A stretch of 64,000 nucleotides of DNA from Alphaproteobacteria bacterium (GCA_017502865.1 JAFVUD010000002.1:62001-126000), one strand, 5' to 3'; numbered from the stretch's first letter, positions 51,791 to 61,318 are shown. Numbers and translations: made by a program. Notes: generated by a model from the sequence alone, not told the origin.

Positions 51791-52198
51791 ATGACAGAGA
51801 AAAAAGCAGCTTTTACAAAAGCAACATCTAAGGTTGTGACATATGGCGAACTGATGCGGGAAATGAACAAAATCGCACAGGCGTCTGGTACGGACTATGC
51901 GGGATTTGCAATTGACCTGAAATCGGTTGATGGTAAAAAGGTTTGCGGTTTTGAATTCGCAACCGCACAACAAGAAATGGCATTGTCGGCAATTTTGGAC
52001 AAGTTGGGAATTGAACACAGTCACGTGCACAAAGATATTAAATCGCAGAAAGGTGAACTGCATATTGCCGCAAGACATGCAAAACATGCGACCGATTTGT
52101 TCTATGCATGGTCTTCGCTGATTACAATTGAACAGCGTATCACAGGCAATGCAGAATTAGATGCACAATGGCAGCGCATTGTGTCCAAGGCACGATAA
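51791..52198 (+). CDS. Unknown protein downstream of glyS
   Basis: This 135-aa soluble alpha/beta protein contains GTDYAGFAIDLKSVDGKKV and a His-rich segment HSHVHKDIKSQKG and AARHAKHATD. I recognise no family. It follows glyS by 19 bases with AAGAGG before the ATG and ends at a terminator, so it forms an operon with glyS. Any link to translation is only positional. Confidence 0.65.
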   Translation: MTEKKAAFTKATSKVVTYGELMREMNKIAQASGTDYAGFAIDLKSVDGKKVCGFEFATAQQEMALSAILDKLGIEHSHVHKDIKSQKGELHIAARHAKHATDLFYAWSSLITIEQRITGNAELDAQWQRIVSKAR

Positions 52199-52213
52199 AA
52201 AACACATTATAAA

Positions 52214-52246
52214 AAAACGCCGCCCGATTGGGCGGTGTTTTTTATT
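52214..52246 (+). terminator. Terminator of the glyS operon
   Basis: AACGCCGCCC-GATT-GGGCGGTGTT followed by TTTTATTT. Confidence 0.87.
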
Positions 52247-52257
52247 TCGTTTAATGA

Positions 52258-52434
52258 TTATTCATGCGATATTGCACCAACTGGACAGATAGATGCACAT
52301 GTGCCACATGACATACATTTTGCTGGGTCAATCACACATTTGCCGTCTGGGCCAATAGAAATTGCCATAACTGGGCACATACCCATGCACGAATGACAGC
52401 CAATACATTTACTGTTATCAATTTTATAAGCCAT
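52258..52434 (-). CDS. 2[4Fe-4S] ferredoxin, clostridial type
   Basis: The 58 aa hold two CxxCxxCxxxCP motifs (CIGCHSCMGMCP at residue 10 and CMSCGTCASICP at residue 40), spaced as in low-potential bacterial ferredoxins. These shuttle electrons in anaerobic metabolism, for example to radical SAM or pyruvate:ferredoxin systems. A GGGGAAAAAT site precedes the ATG. It is a single gene. Confidence 0.93.
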   Translation of the reverse strand: MAYKIDNSKCIGCHSCMGMCPVMAISIGPDGKCVIDPAKCMSCGTCASICPVGAISHE

Positions 52435-52459
52435 ATTTTTCCCCTATTGTTTTTATGAT

Positions 52460-53191
52460 TTAGTCACGATTAAACAAACTTAACAAATACTGGAACATTG
52501 CGATGAACGAAATGTACAGGTGCAATGCCCCCAGTACAGCCAACTGGTTCCGCATTGTGTCATCGCCGCCGTATTCATATGCACGCTTTAACGTTTGCAT
52601 GTCGTATGCGGTGAACAGTGCAAAGATTAATACACCCAACAGACTGACAATTGCCGAGAAGCCAGCACCCAATGGTACAAAGATTGCTACAATGCCAACG
52701 ACAATCAAACCAATCATGCCGATGGTCAAGAATGTACCCATGAATGACAGGTCTTTGATTGTTTTATATCCAAACATTGCCATGCAGCCGAACATTAATG
52801 CGGCGACACCAAATGCCCACAGGATTGATTCAGGATTGACAGACAGGGCAACAGCAATCAATGGGGTCATGGTGACACCAATCAATACCGAATACAGTGC
52901 CAACAGCAATGCAGCCGTTGCAGGTTTCAAATGAAATGCACGAACCTGGGTCCAGATGGACAAGGCCAAACCACCAAACAACAGTACATAATAAAAGCCA
53001 GAAAAGCCATGTGCACTGAACAACAGGCCCAAGATAGATGGACTGATTAATGTGAAAAATGCAGCGACACCGGTTAATGCAACCGCACCAAACATTAATG
53101 CAAATATACGCTTAAAATACAAATCAATACCACCAGCACGGGTGCCAGAAACACGACGTTCGGCGGTCTTTTTAATGGTTTTTGTTGCCAT
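52460..53191 (-). CDS. Bax inhibitor-1 / YccA family membrane protein
   Basis: This 243-aa protein has seven hydrophobic helices and a basic N-terminus (MATKTIKKTAERRVSGTRAG). The C-terminal ALFTAYDMQTLKRAYEYGG and LHLYISFIAMFQYLLSLF are diagnostic of BI-1/YccA proteins. Some members are pH-sensitive calcium leak channels; others modulate FtsH. Function here is not known. Confidence 0.9.
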   Translation of the reverse strand: MATKTIKKTAERRVSGTRAGGIDLYFKRIFALMFGAVALTGVAAFFTLISPSILGLLFSAHGFSGFYYVLLFGGLALSIWTQVRAFHLKPATAALLLALYSVLIGVTMTPLIAVALSVNPESILWAFGVAALMFGCMAMFGYKTIKDLSFMGTFLTIGMIGLIVVGIVAIFVPLGAGFSAIVSLLGVLIFALFTAYDMQTLKRAYEYGGDDTMRNQLAVLGALHLYISFIAMFQYLLSLFNRD

Positions 53192-53277
53192 GATATTTCT
53201 CCTTGTTATTTAGAAAATATATAATACAATGCACAAACAAATTCAAGATATTATGTAAAATAAAAAAGGATTATATT

Positions 53278-53538
53278 ATGGAATTTAGACAAAGATATGC
53301 AATCGTTCAAGCATACCAGGCACACACACGACGTGAAATTCGTGGTAACGATGAATTTTTAACAGGTCGCGCAAAACGTGCGGAAACACTGGTATCGTTG
53401 CAGAACAAAATGACAGAAATTCAGGAAAATATTGATAAAGAACTGAAATCTAAATACCCTGATTTGACAAGGGTCGACAGAATGTATAAAATTTTGAAGA
53501 ATATCCAGAGAACATTAGAAAACGCAAAAGAAAGATAA
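53278..53538 (+). CDS. Small helical protein upstream of lgt
   Basis: This 86-aa charged protein is mostly helical, with the coiled-coil-like segment AETLVSLQNKMTEIQENIDK. I recognise no family. AAAAGGA precedes the ATG at 53278; the longer frame from 53203 is not supported. It ends three bases before lgt, so they share an operon. Confidence 0.65.
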   Translation: MEFRQRYAIVQAYQAHTRREIRGNDEFLTGRAKRAETLVSLQNKMTEIQENIDKELKSKYPDLTRVDRMYKILKNIQRTLENAKER

Positions 53539-53541
53539 TAA

Positions 53542-54351
53542 ATGGCAATATCAATCAGTGCTTTTTCACCGGTCGCAATTTCTGTTTTTGGATTGGATAT
53601 TCGGTGGTATGCACTGGCATATGTTGCAGCGTTTGTTGTTGGATATTTTGTTTTCAAAAGATTAATGAAAGATGACAGGGCGATGGTTCGACTGGAAAAA
53701 AACCAGTTGGACGATTTGCTGACTGCGATTGTATTTGGTGTCATTATTGGGGGACGCATGGGGTATGTGTTGTTTTACAACCTGCCCTTCTTTTTGATGC
53801 ACCCGTTGGAAATATTTGCTGTATGGCATGGTGGCATGAGTTTTCATGGCGGATTGATTGGCGTGATTGTGGCGACGATATTGTTTGCACGCAAACGCAA
53901 GATAAATCCATGGTCGGTGTTGGACATGCTGGCGGTGGTGGCACCAATTGGGTTATTCTTTGGCAGAATTGCGAATTTTATCAACATGGAATTAATGGGG
54001 CATGCAACCGACGTGCCATGGGCCGTTGAATTCACAGATGCGGCCGGGAATGTCATTATACCGGCTTCGCACCCTAGCCCACTGTACGAAGCATTTGGCG
54101 AAGGTATATTACTGTTCACATTGATGTACTGTCTGTATCGATTCACGGGTCTACGTCGGCACCCGGGGGCATTGGGTGGCATTATGGGCATGGGATATGC
54201 CGTGGCCCGCATTATATGTGAACAATTCCGGGTACCAGATGCCCAGATTGGATTTTTGGCGGGAAATTGGCTGACCATGGGAATGGTGCTGTCGATGCTG
54301 ATGTTTTTTGCGGGATTGGCAATTTTTATATTTGCGTTTCGCAAAAAATAA
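53542..54351 (+). CDS. lgt: Prolipoprotein diacylglyceryl transferase
   Basis: Lgt transfers diacylglycerol to the lipobox Cys of prelipoproteins in the inner membrane. The 269 aa have seven membrane segments, the catalytic-loop region GGMSFHGGLIGVIVA, and the family signature GRIANFINMELMGHATD with its Asn and Glu. The C-terminal REQFRVPD-like CEQFRVPDAQIGFL is present. The many lipoproteins in this window depend on it. Confidence 0.95.
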   Translation: MAISISAFSPVAISVFGLDIRWYALAYVAAFVVGYFVFKRLMKDDRAMVRLEKNQLDDLLTAIVFGVIIGGRMGYVLFYNLPFFLMHPLEIFAVWHGGMSFHGGLIGVIVATILFARKRKINPWSVLDMLAVVAPIGLFFGRIANFINMELMGHATDVPWAVEFTDAAGNVIIPASHPSPLYEAFGEGILLFTLMYCLYRFTGLRRHPGALGGIMGMGYAVARIICEQFRVPDAQIGFLAGNWLTMGMVLSMLMFFAGLAIFIFAFRKK

Positions 54352-54395
54352 TGTACAATATGCCCCGTTGACCAAAAAATGGGAAACAAAGTTTA

Positions 54396-54485
54396 GGATG
54401 GTTGGCAGAGCGGTCGAATGCGGCGGTCTTGAAAACCGTTGAAGGGGCAACCCTTCCGGGGGTTCGAATCCCTCACCATCCGCCA
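54396..54485 (+). tRNA. tRNA-Ser (TGA)
   Basis: A class II tRNA with a long variable arm (GGGGCAACCCTTCC) and encoded CCA. GGATGGT pairs with ACCATCC, and the anticodon loop CTTGAAA gives TGA. A terminator (AATCGGCAT / ATGCCGATT) follows. Confidence 0.94.
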
Positions 54486-54546
54486 GTAAATAAGAAATCG
54501 GCATAATGCCGATTTTGTTTTTAACAAGAATGAATACAAACAAAAA

Positions 54547-54570
54547 TAATGCCCCGGTTGGGGCATTAAT
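54547..54570 (-). terminator. Terminator of the glycine-zipper protein gene
   Basis: AATGCCCC-AACC-GGGGCATT then ATTTTTG on the minus strand. Confidence 0.8.
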
Positions 54571-56345
54571 TATTTTTCAGGCGTTTCGGCCGGAATAACC
54601 GCCACATCATTATAATGGGACAAGAATCGATTACCGGTTGCACAATAAACCTTTTGCAGGGAATCTTTGTAGGCGCGCACTTCGGTTACCCAACGATTTT
54701 CGATATCAGTCTGGGCGCCCTGGTATGCGGTGAACGCACCCAATGCCCCACCCGCACCGGCACCAATCAGGGTGCTTTTCAGGCGGGCTTTGTTATCCAG
54801 GTCAATCAGGCCACCATCGGTTGCATCTTCGTACATTGGATAGAAGTTTTTAATTGAGGCGACTTCTTTAACATCTGCACCTTCTTTAATTTTAATACCT
54901 GCGCCTTCTTTAATATCATCGGTCAATTCATATGCATTACCACTGGCATCACGCCCCATGATGTTTTTGGGGTCGATTTGGTCTTTTTCACTGGCCCAAT
55001 CTTTTTTGCGTTTGCCGAATGGTTTGTCTTTGAAGCCAACAATTACGGCTGGATACTGTTTCGTTGGAATTCGGGCAGATACGATTTTTACATATGAATT
55101 ATTACCTGTTGGGTCTGGGATACCGGAATATTCGGTCACTTTGCCTTCTTTGAATGCATAACTTTGTTTGGATTGGTTATAATTTTTACTGGCGATTTCT
55201 TCCAACGTTTGTTTGGCATCATAATCTGCCAGTTGAATGGAAATCAGGTCGATTGGTTTGCAATTTTTACCAACGGCACCATCTTCTGTGCTTTGTTCGC
55301 ACTGCAAAGAATCTTCGGTGGCGGTATTAAAGTAATAGTCGTACATAACACCATGGCCGTTATCTTTGGCCCAGTCTTTGGATGCAATCAGTAATCCCCA
55401 CAGACAACTTTCGGTGCCAGCCTGGTTAGATGGGGTTTTACATTTTTCAATGCGCAATACAGAATCGCCCGCAGCAGCCATATTACCAATTACACCGCCA
55501 GCCGCCGCATTGATACCAGCAGACAAAATCATGTCCCCGGCAACCTTGCCCCCATAGACATTACCGGCCATAATTGCGGCACCGGTTAATCCACCAATTG
55601 CGGTTGATTTCATTTTTTCTTTGTTGGTGCCCAACAGGCTGGATTTGCCAACATCGTTCGCACCGACCATATTGCCCGCCACGGCCGCAACCAATGTACC
55701 GGCGGCAATTTTGATACCGGCGTTCTGCTGCTGCTCTTTATTCATGACACGTTTTACGTCGTCGATGGTTGGTTCACTGTCGGCGGGGAATGTAATCTGT
55801 TCAGCAGCCGGCAGGTATGATGATTCAGGCCAACTGGAAATATTACATTTGATACCATCGCCGGCACGGACGTTGGCACGGGCAACGACCAAATCTTCGC
55901 CATTGGGGCCCATTTGATAGCCACGCATTTCAACAACCGCAACGCAACCGTATTTGCCATCAACAGACATGCCAGCGGTTGATTTGTCCCATGCGAATTC
56001 GCCGTCTGGATAAATCATGGAACAACGTTCCAGGCGGTTCATATCTATGTCGCCGACACTGTCGCCACGTGATATTGTTTCGGCCAAATTGTTATCTGCC
56101 ACACGCAGGGGCAAATCCAACTGTGTTGGTGCAGTGGCCACAGGGGAGGCCGTATTTACCGCATTGCCATTTTGTACCGCAATCGATGCAGGGCCAGGAT
56201 TACGAATGGCGTTAACCTGGTCATAGGCGGCGGCATAACTGCGTGATGCATTGCCCACACGAATACCGGCGGCATTTGCCATGTATGGCACAGCCAATAA
56301 TGCAACCATTGATGAACATAAAATACCAAAATGTGCGTGTTTCAT
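54570..56345 (-). CDS. Large secreted protein with glycine-zipper segments
   Basis: This 591-aa protein has a signal peptide (MKHAHFGILCSSMVALLAVPYMANA, cut after ANA). Glycine-zipper stretches occur at about residues 210-290 (AAGTLVAAVAGNMVGAND, AAGGVIGNMAAAGD) and again near the end (LIGAGAGGALGAFTAYQG). Such zippers pack in membranes or in envelope assemblies. I recognise no family. It lies next to two barrel genes, so the envelope is its likely location. Confidence 0.6.
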   Translation of the reverse strand: MKHAHFGILCSSMVALLAVPYMANAAGIRVGNASRSYAAAYDQVNAIRNPGPASIAVQNGNAVNTASPVATAPTQLDLPLRVADNNLAETISRGDSVGDIDMNRLERCSMIYPDGEFAWDKSTAGMSVDGKYGCVAVVEMRGYQMGPNGEDLVVARANVRAGDGIKCNISSWPESSYLPAAEQITFPADSEPTIDDVKRVMNKEQQQNAGIKIAAGTLVAAVAGNMVGANDVGKSSLLGTNKEKMKSTAIGGLTGAAIMAGNVYGGKVAGDMILSAGINAAAGGVIGNMAAAGDSVLRIEKCKTPSNQAGTESCLWGLLIASKDWAKDNGHGVMYDYYFNTATEDSLQCEQSTEDGAVGKNCKPIDLISIQLADYDAKQTLEEIASKNYNQSKQSYAFKEGKVTEYSGIPDPTGNNSYVKIVSARIPTKQYPAVIVGFKDKPFGKRKKDWASEKDQIDPKNIMGRDASGNAYELTDDIKEGAGIKIKEGADVKEVASIKNFYPMYEDATDGGLIDLDNKARLKSTLIGAGAGGALGAFTAYQGAQTDIENRWVTEVRAYKDSLQKVYCATGNRFLSHYNDVAVIPAETPEK

Positions 56346-56365
56346 TCTCTCTGCCCTGTGTGTAT

Positions 56366-56402
56366 TTTATAAAAATGCACATACCGGACGGTTGTCCGGT
56401 GT
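56366..56402 (-). terminator. Terminator-like hairpin after the barrel gene at 56415
   Basis: ACCGGAC-GGTT-GTCCGGT forms a strong stem, with a short T-rich stretch on the minus strand. Confidence 0.55.
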
Positions 56403-56414
56403 GCGAAATGTGTA

Positions 56415-57500
56415 TTAGAACTGCAATCTCATACGGACACCGACGTCAACCATGCCCAAGCGGCCACTTTCATACCAATTGGTATAGTGGAAGACGCTGT
56501 CGTATGGGGCCTCATACTCGCCACCGGCACCGTCGCCCAACCATTCGGTCTGGGATACAATAATACTGCCCGATGTTTTAACTTTACCCAAATTGGCATA
56601 GCGGACAAAGAAGTCTAATTTAATGCCGCCATCCATTTCGGTGGTCAAACCACCTTCTAGCATGAATGCCAACTGTTCTGTGGTGCCGCCATTATGATAT
56701 GCGTAAATATCGGAAATCCCCGTCAAATCACCCGCCCCAGCATAGGCCGGATCCATTTCAGAATAGAACGTATTATCGTACACAACATAGTCGGCGATTG
56801 TGTTCAATGAAATACCAACACCGGCACCGATATATGGACGCAACGAACCACCCGCCAGATAACCTGTATAAGAATCGATATTATAATAAACGTTCAACAT
56901 TGTTGCGTTGGCTGTGATTGCACCACCGTCAACCTGGGCATCAATCATACCACCGGCACCGTCAGATGTACGAACCATATTTGGATATGCCAGACCAGAA
57001 TAACGCAAGTATGAAAAATCTACACGAACATCATTATTGATTGCCGCACCGACAGATAACTGTAATGGAATGATGGTATCGGATTCAAAATCGGCATCTT
57101 CGAACGCACCGGGAACAAAGAACGAATTCTGTTCACCAACATAATCCGCAGACATAGACCCCAGCAATGATGCAGTGTAGGCAACAGATAAACCAACGTA
57201 CAGCCCACTGTCCGCCAAACGGTCATAGTCCGCAGGCTGGTAATAAGAACGACCGGCGTTTATTTGCGACGAACCGACACGTGGCAACGCACCAGTCACA
57301 CGGTTAGGCTGGGCCGCAGCGACCGAATTGTACATATTATTTGTTTGAACAACACGACTGTTTGACGATGGCAAATACATCATTTGCCCGTTCAGGCCGA
57401 CGGTTTGGGACGTTGGATAGACCTGATAAGTGGCGGCATCAGCAGCCGGCACAGCCAGCAAAACGCCCGCAATTGCGGCAAAAATGCGTGATTTTTTCAT
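56415..57500 (-). CDS. Outer-membrane beta-barrel protein
   Basis: This 361-aa protein has a signal peptide (MKKSRIFAAIAGVLLAVPAADA). A linker of about 80 residues precedes a barrel with strands such as SGLYVGLSVAYTASLLG, LRPYIGAGVGISLNTI and IKLDFFVRYANLGK. The end, VDVGVRMRLQF, carries the terminal Phe of outer-membrane proteins. It resembles the P44/Msp2-like surface antigens of host-associated alphaproteobacteria in general form only. Confidence 0.75.
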   Translation of the reverse strand: MKKSRIFAAIAGVLLAVPAADAATYQVYPTSQTVGLNGQMMYLPSSNSRVVQTNNMYNSVAAAQPNRVTGALPRVGSSQINAGRSYYQPADYDRLADSGLYVGLSVAYTASLLGSMSADYVGEQNSFFVPGAFEDADFESDTIIPLQLSVGAAINNDVRVDFSYLRYSGLAYPNMVRTSDGAGGMIDAQVDGGAITANATMLNVYYNIDSYTGYLAGGSLRPYIGAGVGISLNTIADYVVYDNTFYSEMDPAYAGAGDLTGISDIYAYHNGGTTEQLAFMLEGGLTTEMDGGIKLDFFVRYANLGKVKTSGSIIVSQTEWLGDGAGGEYEAPYDSVFHYTNWYESGRLGMVDVGVRMRLQF

Positions 57501-57569
57501 ACCTTTCCCATATTCCTGTTTGTTTTATTATATCATTTTGCCGCCCCCCGTGCAAGGATTTACAATAAA

Positions 57570-57592
57570 AAATCCCCCATGACGGGGGACTT
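57570..57592 (-). terminator. Terminator of the barrel gene at 57634
   Basis: TCCCCCGTCATGGGGGA forms a short tight hairpin followed by TTTTTTA on the minus strand. Confidence 0.75.
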
Positions 57593-57633
57593 TTGTCCAA
57601 TATATGTTAGTTTTTGTTTTTATGGTTCCAAAA

Positions 57634-58671
57634 TTAGAACTGAACGTTTACACGAACACCCAATTCTGCTTTGACGTCTGTACCATTCTGCGAGCCATTG
57701 TGGGCATCGTCGAATGTGTATTCGCCGTACAGAGAAACCTGGGTCGCGTCTGTCAACTGATAAGAACCAGACAGAGAAATGATGTATTCATCAAAGCCGT
57801 CGTTCATATCTTCCAGTTGAGTTTCCAGCGCAGAAACAATTGTATTCAATGGAACGTTAACCATTGCACCACCGACAACATATGGAACCAACTGGTCGCC
57901 ATTGATGCTGGTCGCCAAACCTTCGACACCGTTGTCTTCGTGATGTTTGAATGTAAAGCCGGCACCAACAGACCAACGATCGTCAATCTGGTAGAATGTT
58001 TTCAAACCAGCGTTAAATTCGGTTATTGATTTCAAATCAACCGAGATTTCATCTGGCAACACACCCATTGCAACATATGGTGCCAACTGCGATTTAGAAA
58101 TGTCAATTTCATTGTTGTCGTTGCCGAATGTCTGCAAGACTTCAAAGAACATTGCACTGGTGAATTTTGACCATGTTTTACCAACCTGGGTACCAGCGTG
58201 GAAGCCCCAACGGCCGTTTGAATAGTTATCATAATCAAAGCCGTTCAAGCCATAAGAACCACTCATTGGACTAACACCACCCAAGTGTGCGTCGGCATAA
58301 ACATCCCAGGCAAAGCCATCTGTCGTTTCAAAGGCACGGTATTTCAAACCAACACGACCCTGATGCATACCTTTGCGGTCGATGTCGCCGTCATGTGTAT
58401 AGCCTACTTTTGCATACGCTTCCAGACGGTCTGTGATACCATAGCCCAAATCTTCGTGCAAACGCCAGATTGGAAATTCTGTTGCACCGTCGTGCCCTTT
58501 GTTAACCATTGCAGTTGTATCGTCTGCAATTTTGTACATCAGACCAACTGATGTTTTGGAATACATTGCACCCTGCTTTGGCATGTACAATGGATTTTCC
58601 AGATTAGCAGCATATGCAGGTGCAGCCAAAACTGACAATGCGACAGCTGCTTTTAATGTTTTTTTCATCAT
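57634..58671 (-). CDS. Outer-membrane beta-barrel protein
   Basis: This 345-aa protein has a signal peptide (MKKTLKAAVALSVLAAPAYA). The barrel strands include RLEAYAKVGYTHDGD and RWSVGAGFTFKHHEDNG, ending in LGVRVNVQF. Length and strand count fit a 12-16 strand porin-like barrel. The C-terminal Phe signals BAM-mediated insertion. Its leader is normal, with a CAAGGAG site. Function is unknown. Confidence 0.75.
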   Translation of the reverse strand: MMKKTLKAAVALSVLAAPAYAANLENPLYMPKQGAMYSKTSVGLMYKIADDTTAMVNKGHDGATEFPIWRLHEDLGYGITDRLEAYAKVGYTHDGDIDRKGMHQGRVGLKYRAFETTDGFAWDVYADAHLGGVSPMSGSYGLNGFDYDNYSNGRWGFHAGTQVGKTWSKFTSAMFFEVLQTFGNDNNEIDISKSQLAPYVAMGVLPDEISVDLKSITEFNAGLKTFYQIDDRWSVGAGFTFKHHEDNGVEGLATSINGDQLVPYVVGGAMVNVPLNTIVSALETQLEDMNDGFDEYIISLSGSYQLTDATQVSLYGEYTFDDAHNGSQNGTDVKAELGVRVNVQF

Positions 58672-58921
58672 TTAACTCCTTGGTTTCGATGAATTCCACA
58701 CCCCCATTATTGGCAAGATGCGGGCCCATACCCATACCGCCCATTCTTGGCAACAGTATGTTGTTTAATGATATGAACATTTACATTCTTGCACCATATT
58801 AGGACATATGTCAAAAAATCTTTTTTCTTGACAATGGGGGCTTGAAAAGTTATGCGGGCGACCTATATATTTTTCCTGTGGTGGTGAACACAGGGCAGTT
58901 TTAAAATCAAAGGAGTTCGCC

Positions 58922-59743
58922 ATGAACAACATTCAAAAAATGCTGTACAGCCCAGAAATCAAAGAAAAATTACACATCAAAAGCAAAGATATTCCATTAA
59001 GCCAAGAACAGAAAGACAAGCTGGCAAAATCATATTTCAAAATGTATTTTGGTTTGTCGTGCCTGAATTGGACCCAGAATAAAAAACTGGGGGCCGCATG
59101 GCAAAGTTCAATTGAACAGATGAAAACTTTTATCGATTCAAAAGACGAAAAGCAGCCTGCGACCAAGTTCTTGAAAATGGTCCACGAAGAACACAAGACA
59201 AACTGGCCAAAGCATATTATGACACACCCACAACGTGATGCGATGTTAAGTGGCACACCAGACGAACGTGCACAGTGGCGTACATATGCACAAAACCAGA
59301 TTCAATCTGCAATGGCTGAAATCACTATGATTACCAACCAGGTTCAGGTTAAATCTGATAAGTATGAACAAAATCCACAGCAGAAAAAGCCAGCCCAGGT
59401 TCCACAGACCAAAAATGGTGCCGATGCACCTGCAAAACCAGGGGTAAATTCGACCGCAGCCCCAGCACAAAAACCAGGGACCAATTCCAGCCAGACCGCG
59501 TTGAAACAGCAGGCGCCACAGCCAGGTATTGCCGAAGCAGAAGAAGCAAAACGTCAGGCGATGGCAAAAACAGGTACACCAACCAGTTCGGCAGATGCAG
59601 TCCAGGCAAAAGAACTGTTGGCACGGCCGGATGTACAAAAGGCGTCTGACCTGAAAGCGGCCCAGCAAAAGGTTGCCCAGATGCAACAGATGCGACAGAT
59701 GCAAATCTGGATTATTCAGCAAAAAATGCAGCACGCTGCATAA
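58922..59743 (+). CDS. Unknown protein with a Gln/Pro/Ala-rich linker
   Basis: This 273-aa soluble protein has a helical N-terminal domain (about 1-150, with KSYFKMYFGLSCLNWTQNKK). A low-complexity Pro/Gln/Lys/Ala linker (about 160-215) and a C-terminal Gln/Met-rich helix (QQKVAQMQQMRQMQIWIIQQ) follow. No signal peptide is present. I recognise no family. AAAGGAG precedes the ATG, and TTGACA near 58830 may start transcription. The 250 bases upstream hold nothing else I can support. Confidence 0.65.
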   Translation: MNNIQKMLYSPEIKEKLHIKSKDIPLSQEQKDKLAKSYFKMYFGLSCLNWTQNKKLGAAWQSSIEQMKTFIDSKDEKQPATKFLKMVHEEHKTNWPKHIMTHPQRDAMLSGTPDERAQWRTYAQNQIQSAMAEITMITNQVQVKSDKYEQNPQQKKPAQVPQTKNGADAPAKPGVNSTAAPAQKPGTNSSQTALKQQAPQPGIAEAEEAKRQAMAKTGTPTSSADAVQAKELLARPDVQKASDLKAAQQKVAQMQQMRQMQIWIIQQKMQHAA

Positions 59744-59748
59744 AGAAA

Positions 59749-59776
59749 AACACCCGCCAAATGGCGGGTATTTTTA
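59749..59776. terminator. Bidirectional terminator
   Basis: ACCCGCC-AAAT-GGCGGGT with A/T tracts on both sides, between two converging genes. Confidence 0.85.
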
Positions 59777-61027
59777 TCGTTTGGATTTATACGCCAGAAC
59801 ATATGGCACAAATTTGTCGGCATGCTGATTGCCCAGCCACGCACGTGGAATCAAAATACTGTTCCCCATGCCGGCGGCCATTTTTTCAACCGCTTCGCCG
59901 TTCTTGGCATTTATCAATTTTTCCAGTTTTACCGATACACCGTCTATTAAACCAGGGACAATAAATGTGATTTCATCGCCAACGCGTGTTTCATTACGCA
60001 ATTCAAATGTGATGTTTTCATCATCGACTGCGGTAATCACACCGGCGGCATGATAATCAGATGTACTGCGTGTGGTTTCGTAATTATGTGCATCTGGGCG
60101 GACCGGACCGTCAAAGAACGCCGTTGTGTATCCACGGGTTTCCAAACGGTTCAGTGCCGTCATAAACGGTGCCGGATCAAAATTTTCTGGATCGGCCGCA
60201 TAGGCATCCAATGCACAGCGGTATGCGTTTACAACACTGCCGACATAATATTCGGACCGATTGCGACCTTCGATTTTCAGGCTGTCTGGGTTGGCAGACA
60301 CCACTTCGGCCAGACGTGGCATCAGGCATAAATCTTTGGAATTTAAAATATATGCACCACGTTCGTCTTCGTCGATTGGCATTTCGATACCACTGTCACG
60401 TTCACGCAAAATCACATCGTATTTCCAACGGCACAATTGTGCACACGCCCCACGATTGGCAGGACGACCAGTAATAAAATTAGACAACAAACAGCGTCCT
60501 GAATATGACATGCACATCGCACCATGCACAAAGATTTCCAGCCCAACATCAGGACACGCCGCACGAATATTTTTGAATTCTGCATGCGACACTTCACGTG
60601 CCAAAACGCACAATTTCGCCCCTGCGTTTTGCCAGAACTTTACCGTTTTGGCAGAACAAATGTTTGCCTGGGTTGAAATATGAATTGGCATATCTGGGAA
60701 ATTTTCACGCACCCACATAACGATACCTGGATCCGACACAATCAGTGCATCAGGTGCCAGATATTTAATTACTTCGGCCACACGTGGCATATTGTCATAT
60801 TCAAAATCATGTGCAAACAGGTTAAACGCCAGATAGACTTTCTTGCCCGCAGCGTGGGCCAATTCTATGCCCGCCTTGACACCTTCGACATCGATTTTGG
60901 CACGGGCACGCATTGAAAACCCGGGCAACCCCGCATAAATTGCATCTGCACCATATAAAATGGCGGTTTTAAAGGCATCCAACGTTCCCGCCGGTGCCAA
61001 TAATTCTGGTAATTTTTTCGTACTCAT
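59774..61027 (-). CDS. U32-family protein (TrhP/YegQ-like)
   Basis: This 417-aa protein is of the U32 'peptidase' family, whose studied members use a [4Fe-4S] cluster in RNA or quinone hydroxylation rather than proteolysis. It shows LLAPAGTLDAFKTAILYGAD, the signature EIFVHGAMCMSYSGRCLLS, and further cysteines in NRGACAQLCRWKYD. A C-terminal beta-barrel domain (about 330-417) is typical of TrhP, which makes 5-hydroxyuridine in tRNA. The TrhP assignment is the best fit by length, not proven. Confidence 0.8.
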   Translation of the reverse strand: MSTKKLPELLAPAGTLDAFKTAILYGADAIYAGLPGFSMRARAKIDVEGVKAGIELAHAAGKKVYLAFNLFAHDFEYDNMPRVAEVIKYLAPDALIVSDPGIVMWVRENFPDMPIHISTQANICSAKTVKFWQNAGAKLCVLAREVSHAEFKNIRAACPDVGLEIFVHGAMCMSYSGRCLLSNFITGRPANRGACAQLCRWKYDVILRERDSGIEMPIDEDERGAYILNSKDLCLMPRLAEVVSANPDSLKIEGRNRSEYYVGSVVNAYRCALDAYAADPENFDPAPFMTALNRLETRGYTTAFFDGPVRPDAHNYETTRSTSDYHAAGVITAVDDENITFELRNETRVGDEITFIVPGLIDGVSVKLEKLINAKNGEAVEKMAAGMGNSILIPRAWLGNQHADKFVPYVLAYKSKR

Positions 61028-61080
61028 GCCCCTATTTTGCCCGAAATATTTACAAAGGCAAGGAATTTATGATTTTTTGC

Positions 61081-61108
61081 TTGCGTTTGTTTTGCAGATA
61101 TGTATAAT
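61081..61108 (+). promoter_or_regulatory. Promoter of tRNA-Thr
   Basis: TTGCGT (61081-61086), 16 bases, TATAAT (61103-61108), 11 bases upstream of the tRNA. Confidence 0.65.
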
Positions 61109-61119
61109 TGGGTGGCATT

Positions 61120-61195
61120 GCCGGTTTAGCTCAGCTGGTAGAGCGGCTGATTTGTAATCAGTAGGTCGTTGGTTCAAGTCCGACAACCGGCACCA
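61120..61195 (+). tRNA. tRNA-Thr (TGT)
   Basis: A cloverleaf with encoded CCA. GCCGGTT pairs with AACCGGC, the anticodon loop TTTGTAA gives TGT, and the T arm contains GGTTCAAGTCC. It borders the ADP-ribosylation island, a typical integration position. Confidence 0.95.
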
Positions 61196-61202
61196 GAATT
61201 AA

Positions 61203-61228
61203 AACGCGCCATTTGGTGCGTTTTTTCG
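61203..61228 (+). terminator. Terminator of tRNA-Thr
   Basis: AAACGCGCC and GGTGCGTTT pair (imperfect stem), followed by TTTCGTTT. Confidence 0.65.
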
Positions 61229-61271
61229 TTTGGTTCCAGTACTTAGGCTTAAATAAGATTCCACTAAAGCA

Positions 61272-61299
61272 TTGACATTTGGGCTACATATCCTAAAGT
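61272..61299 (+). promoter_or_regulatory. Promoter of the ADP-ribosylation operon
   Basis: TTGACA (61272-61277), 16 bases, TAAAGT (61294-61299). AAAGGAG precedes the ATG at 61319. Confidence 0.55.
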
Positions 61300-61318
61300 G
61301 ATATAAAAGGAGAAAACT

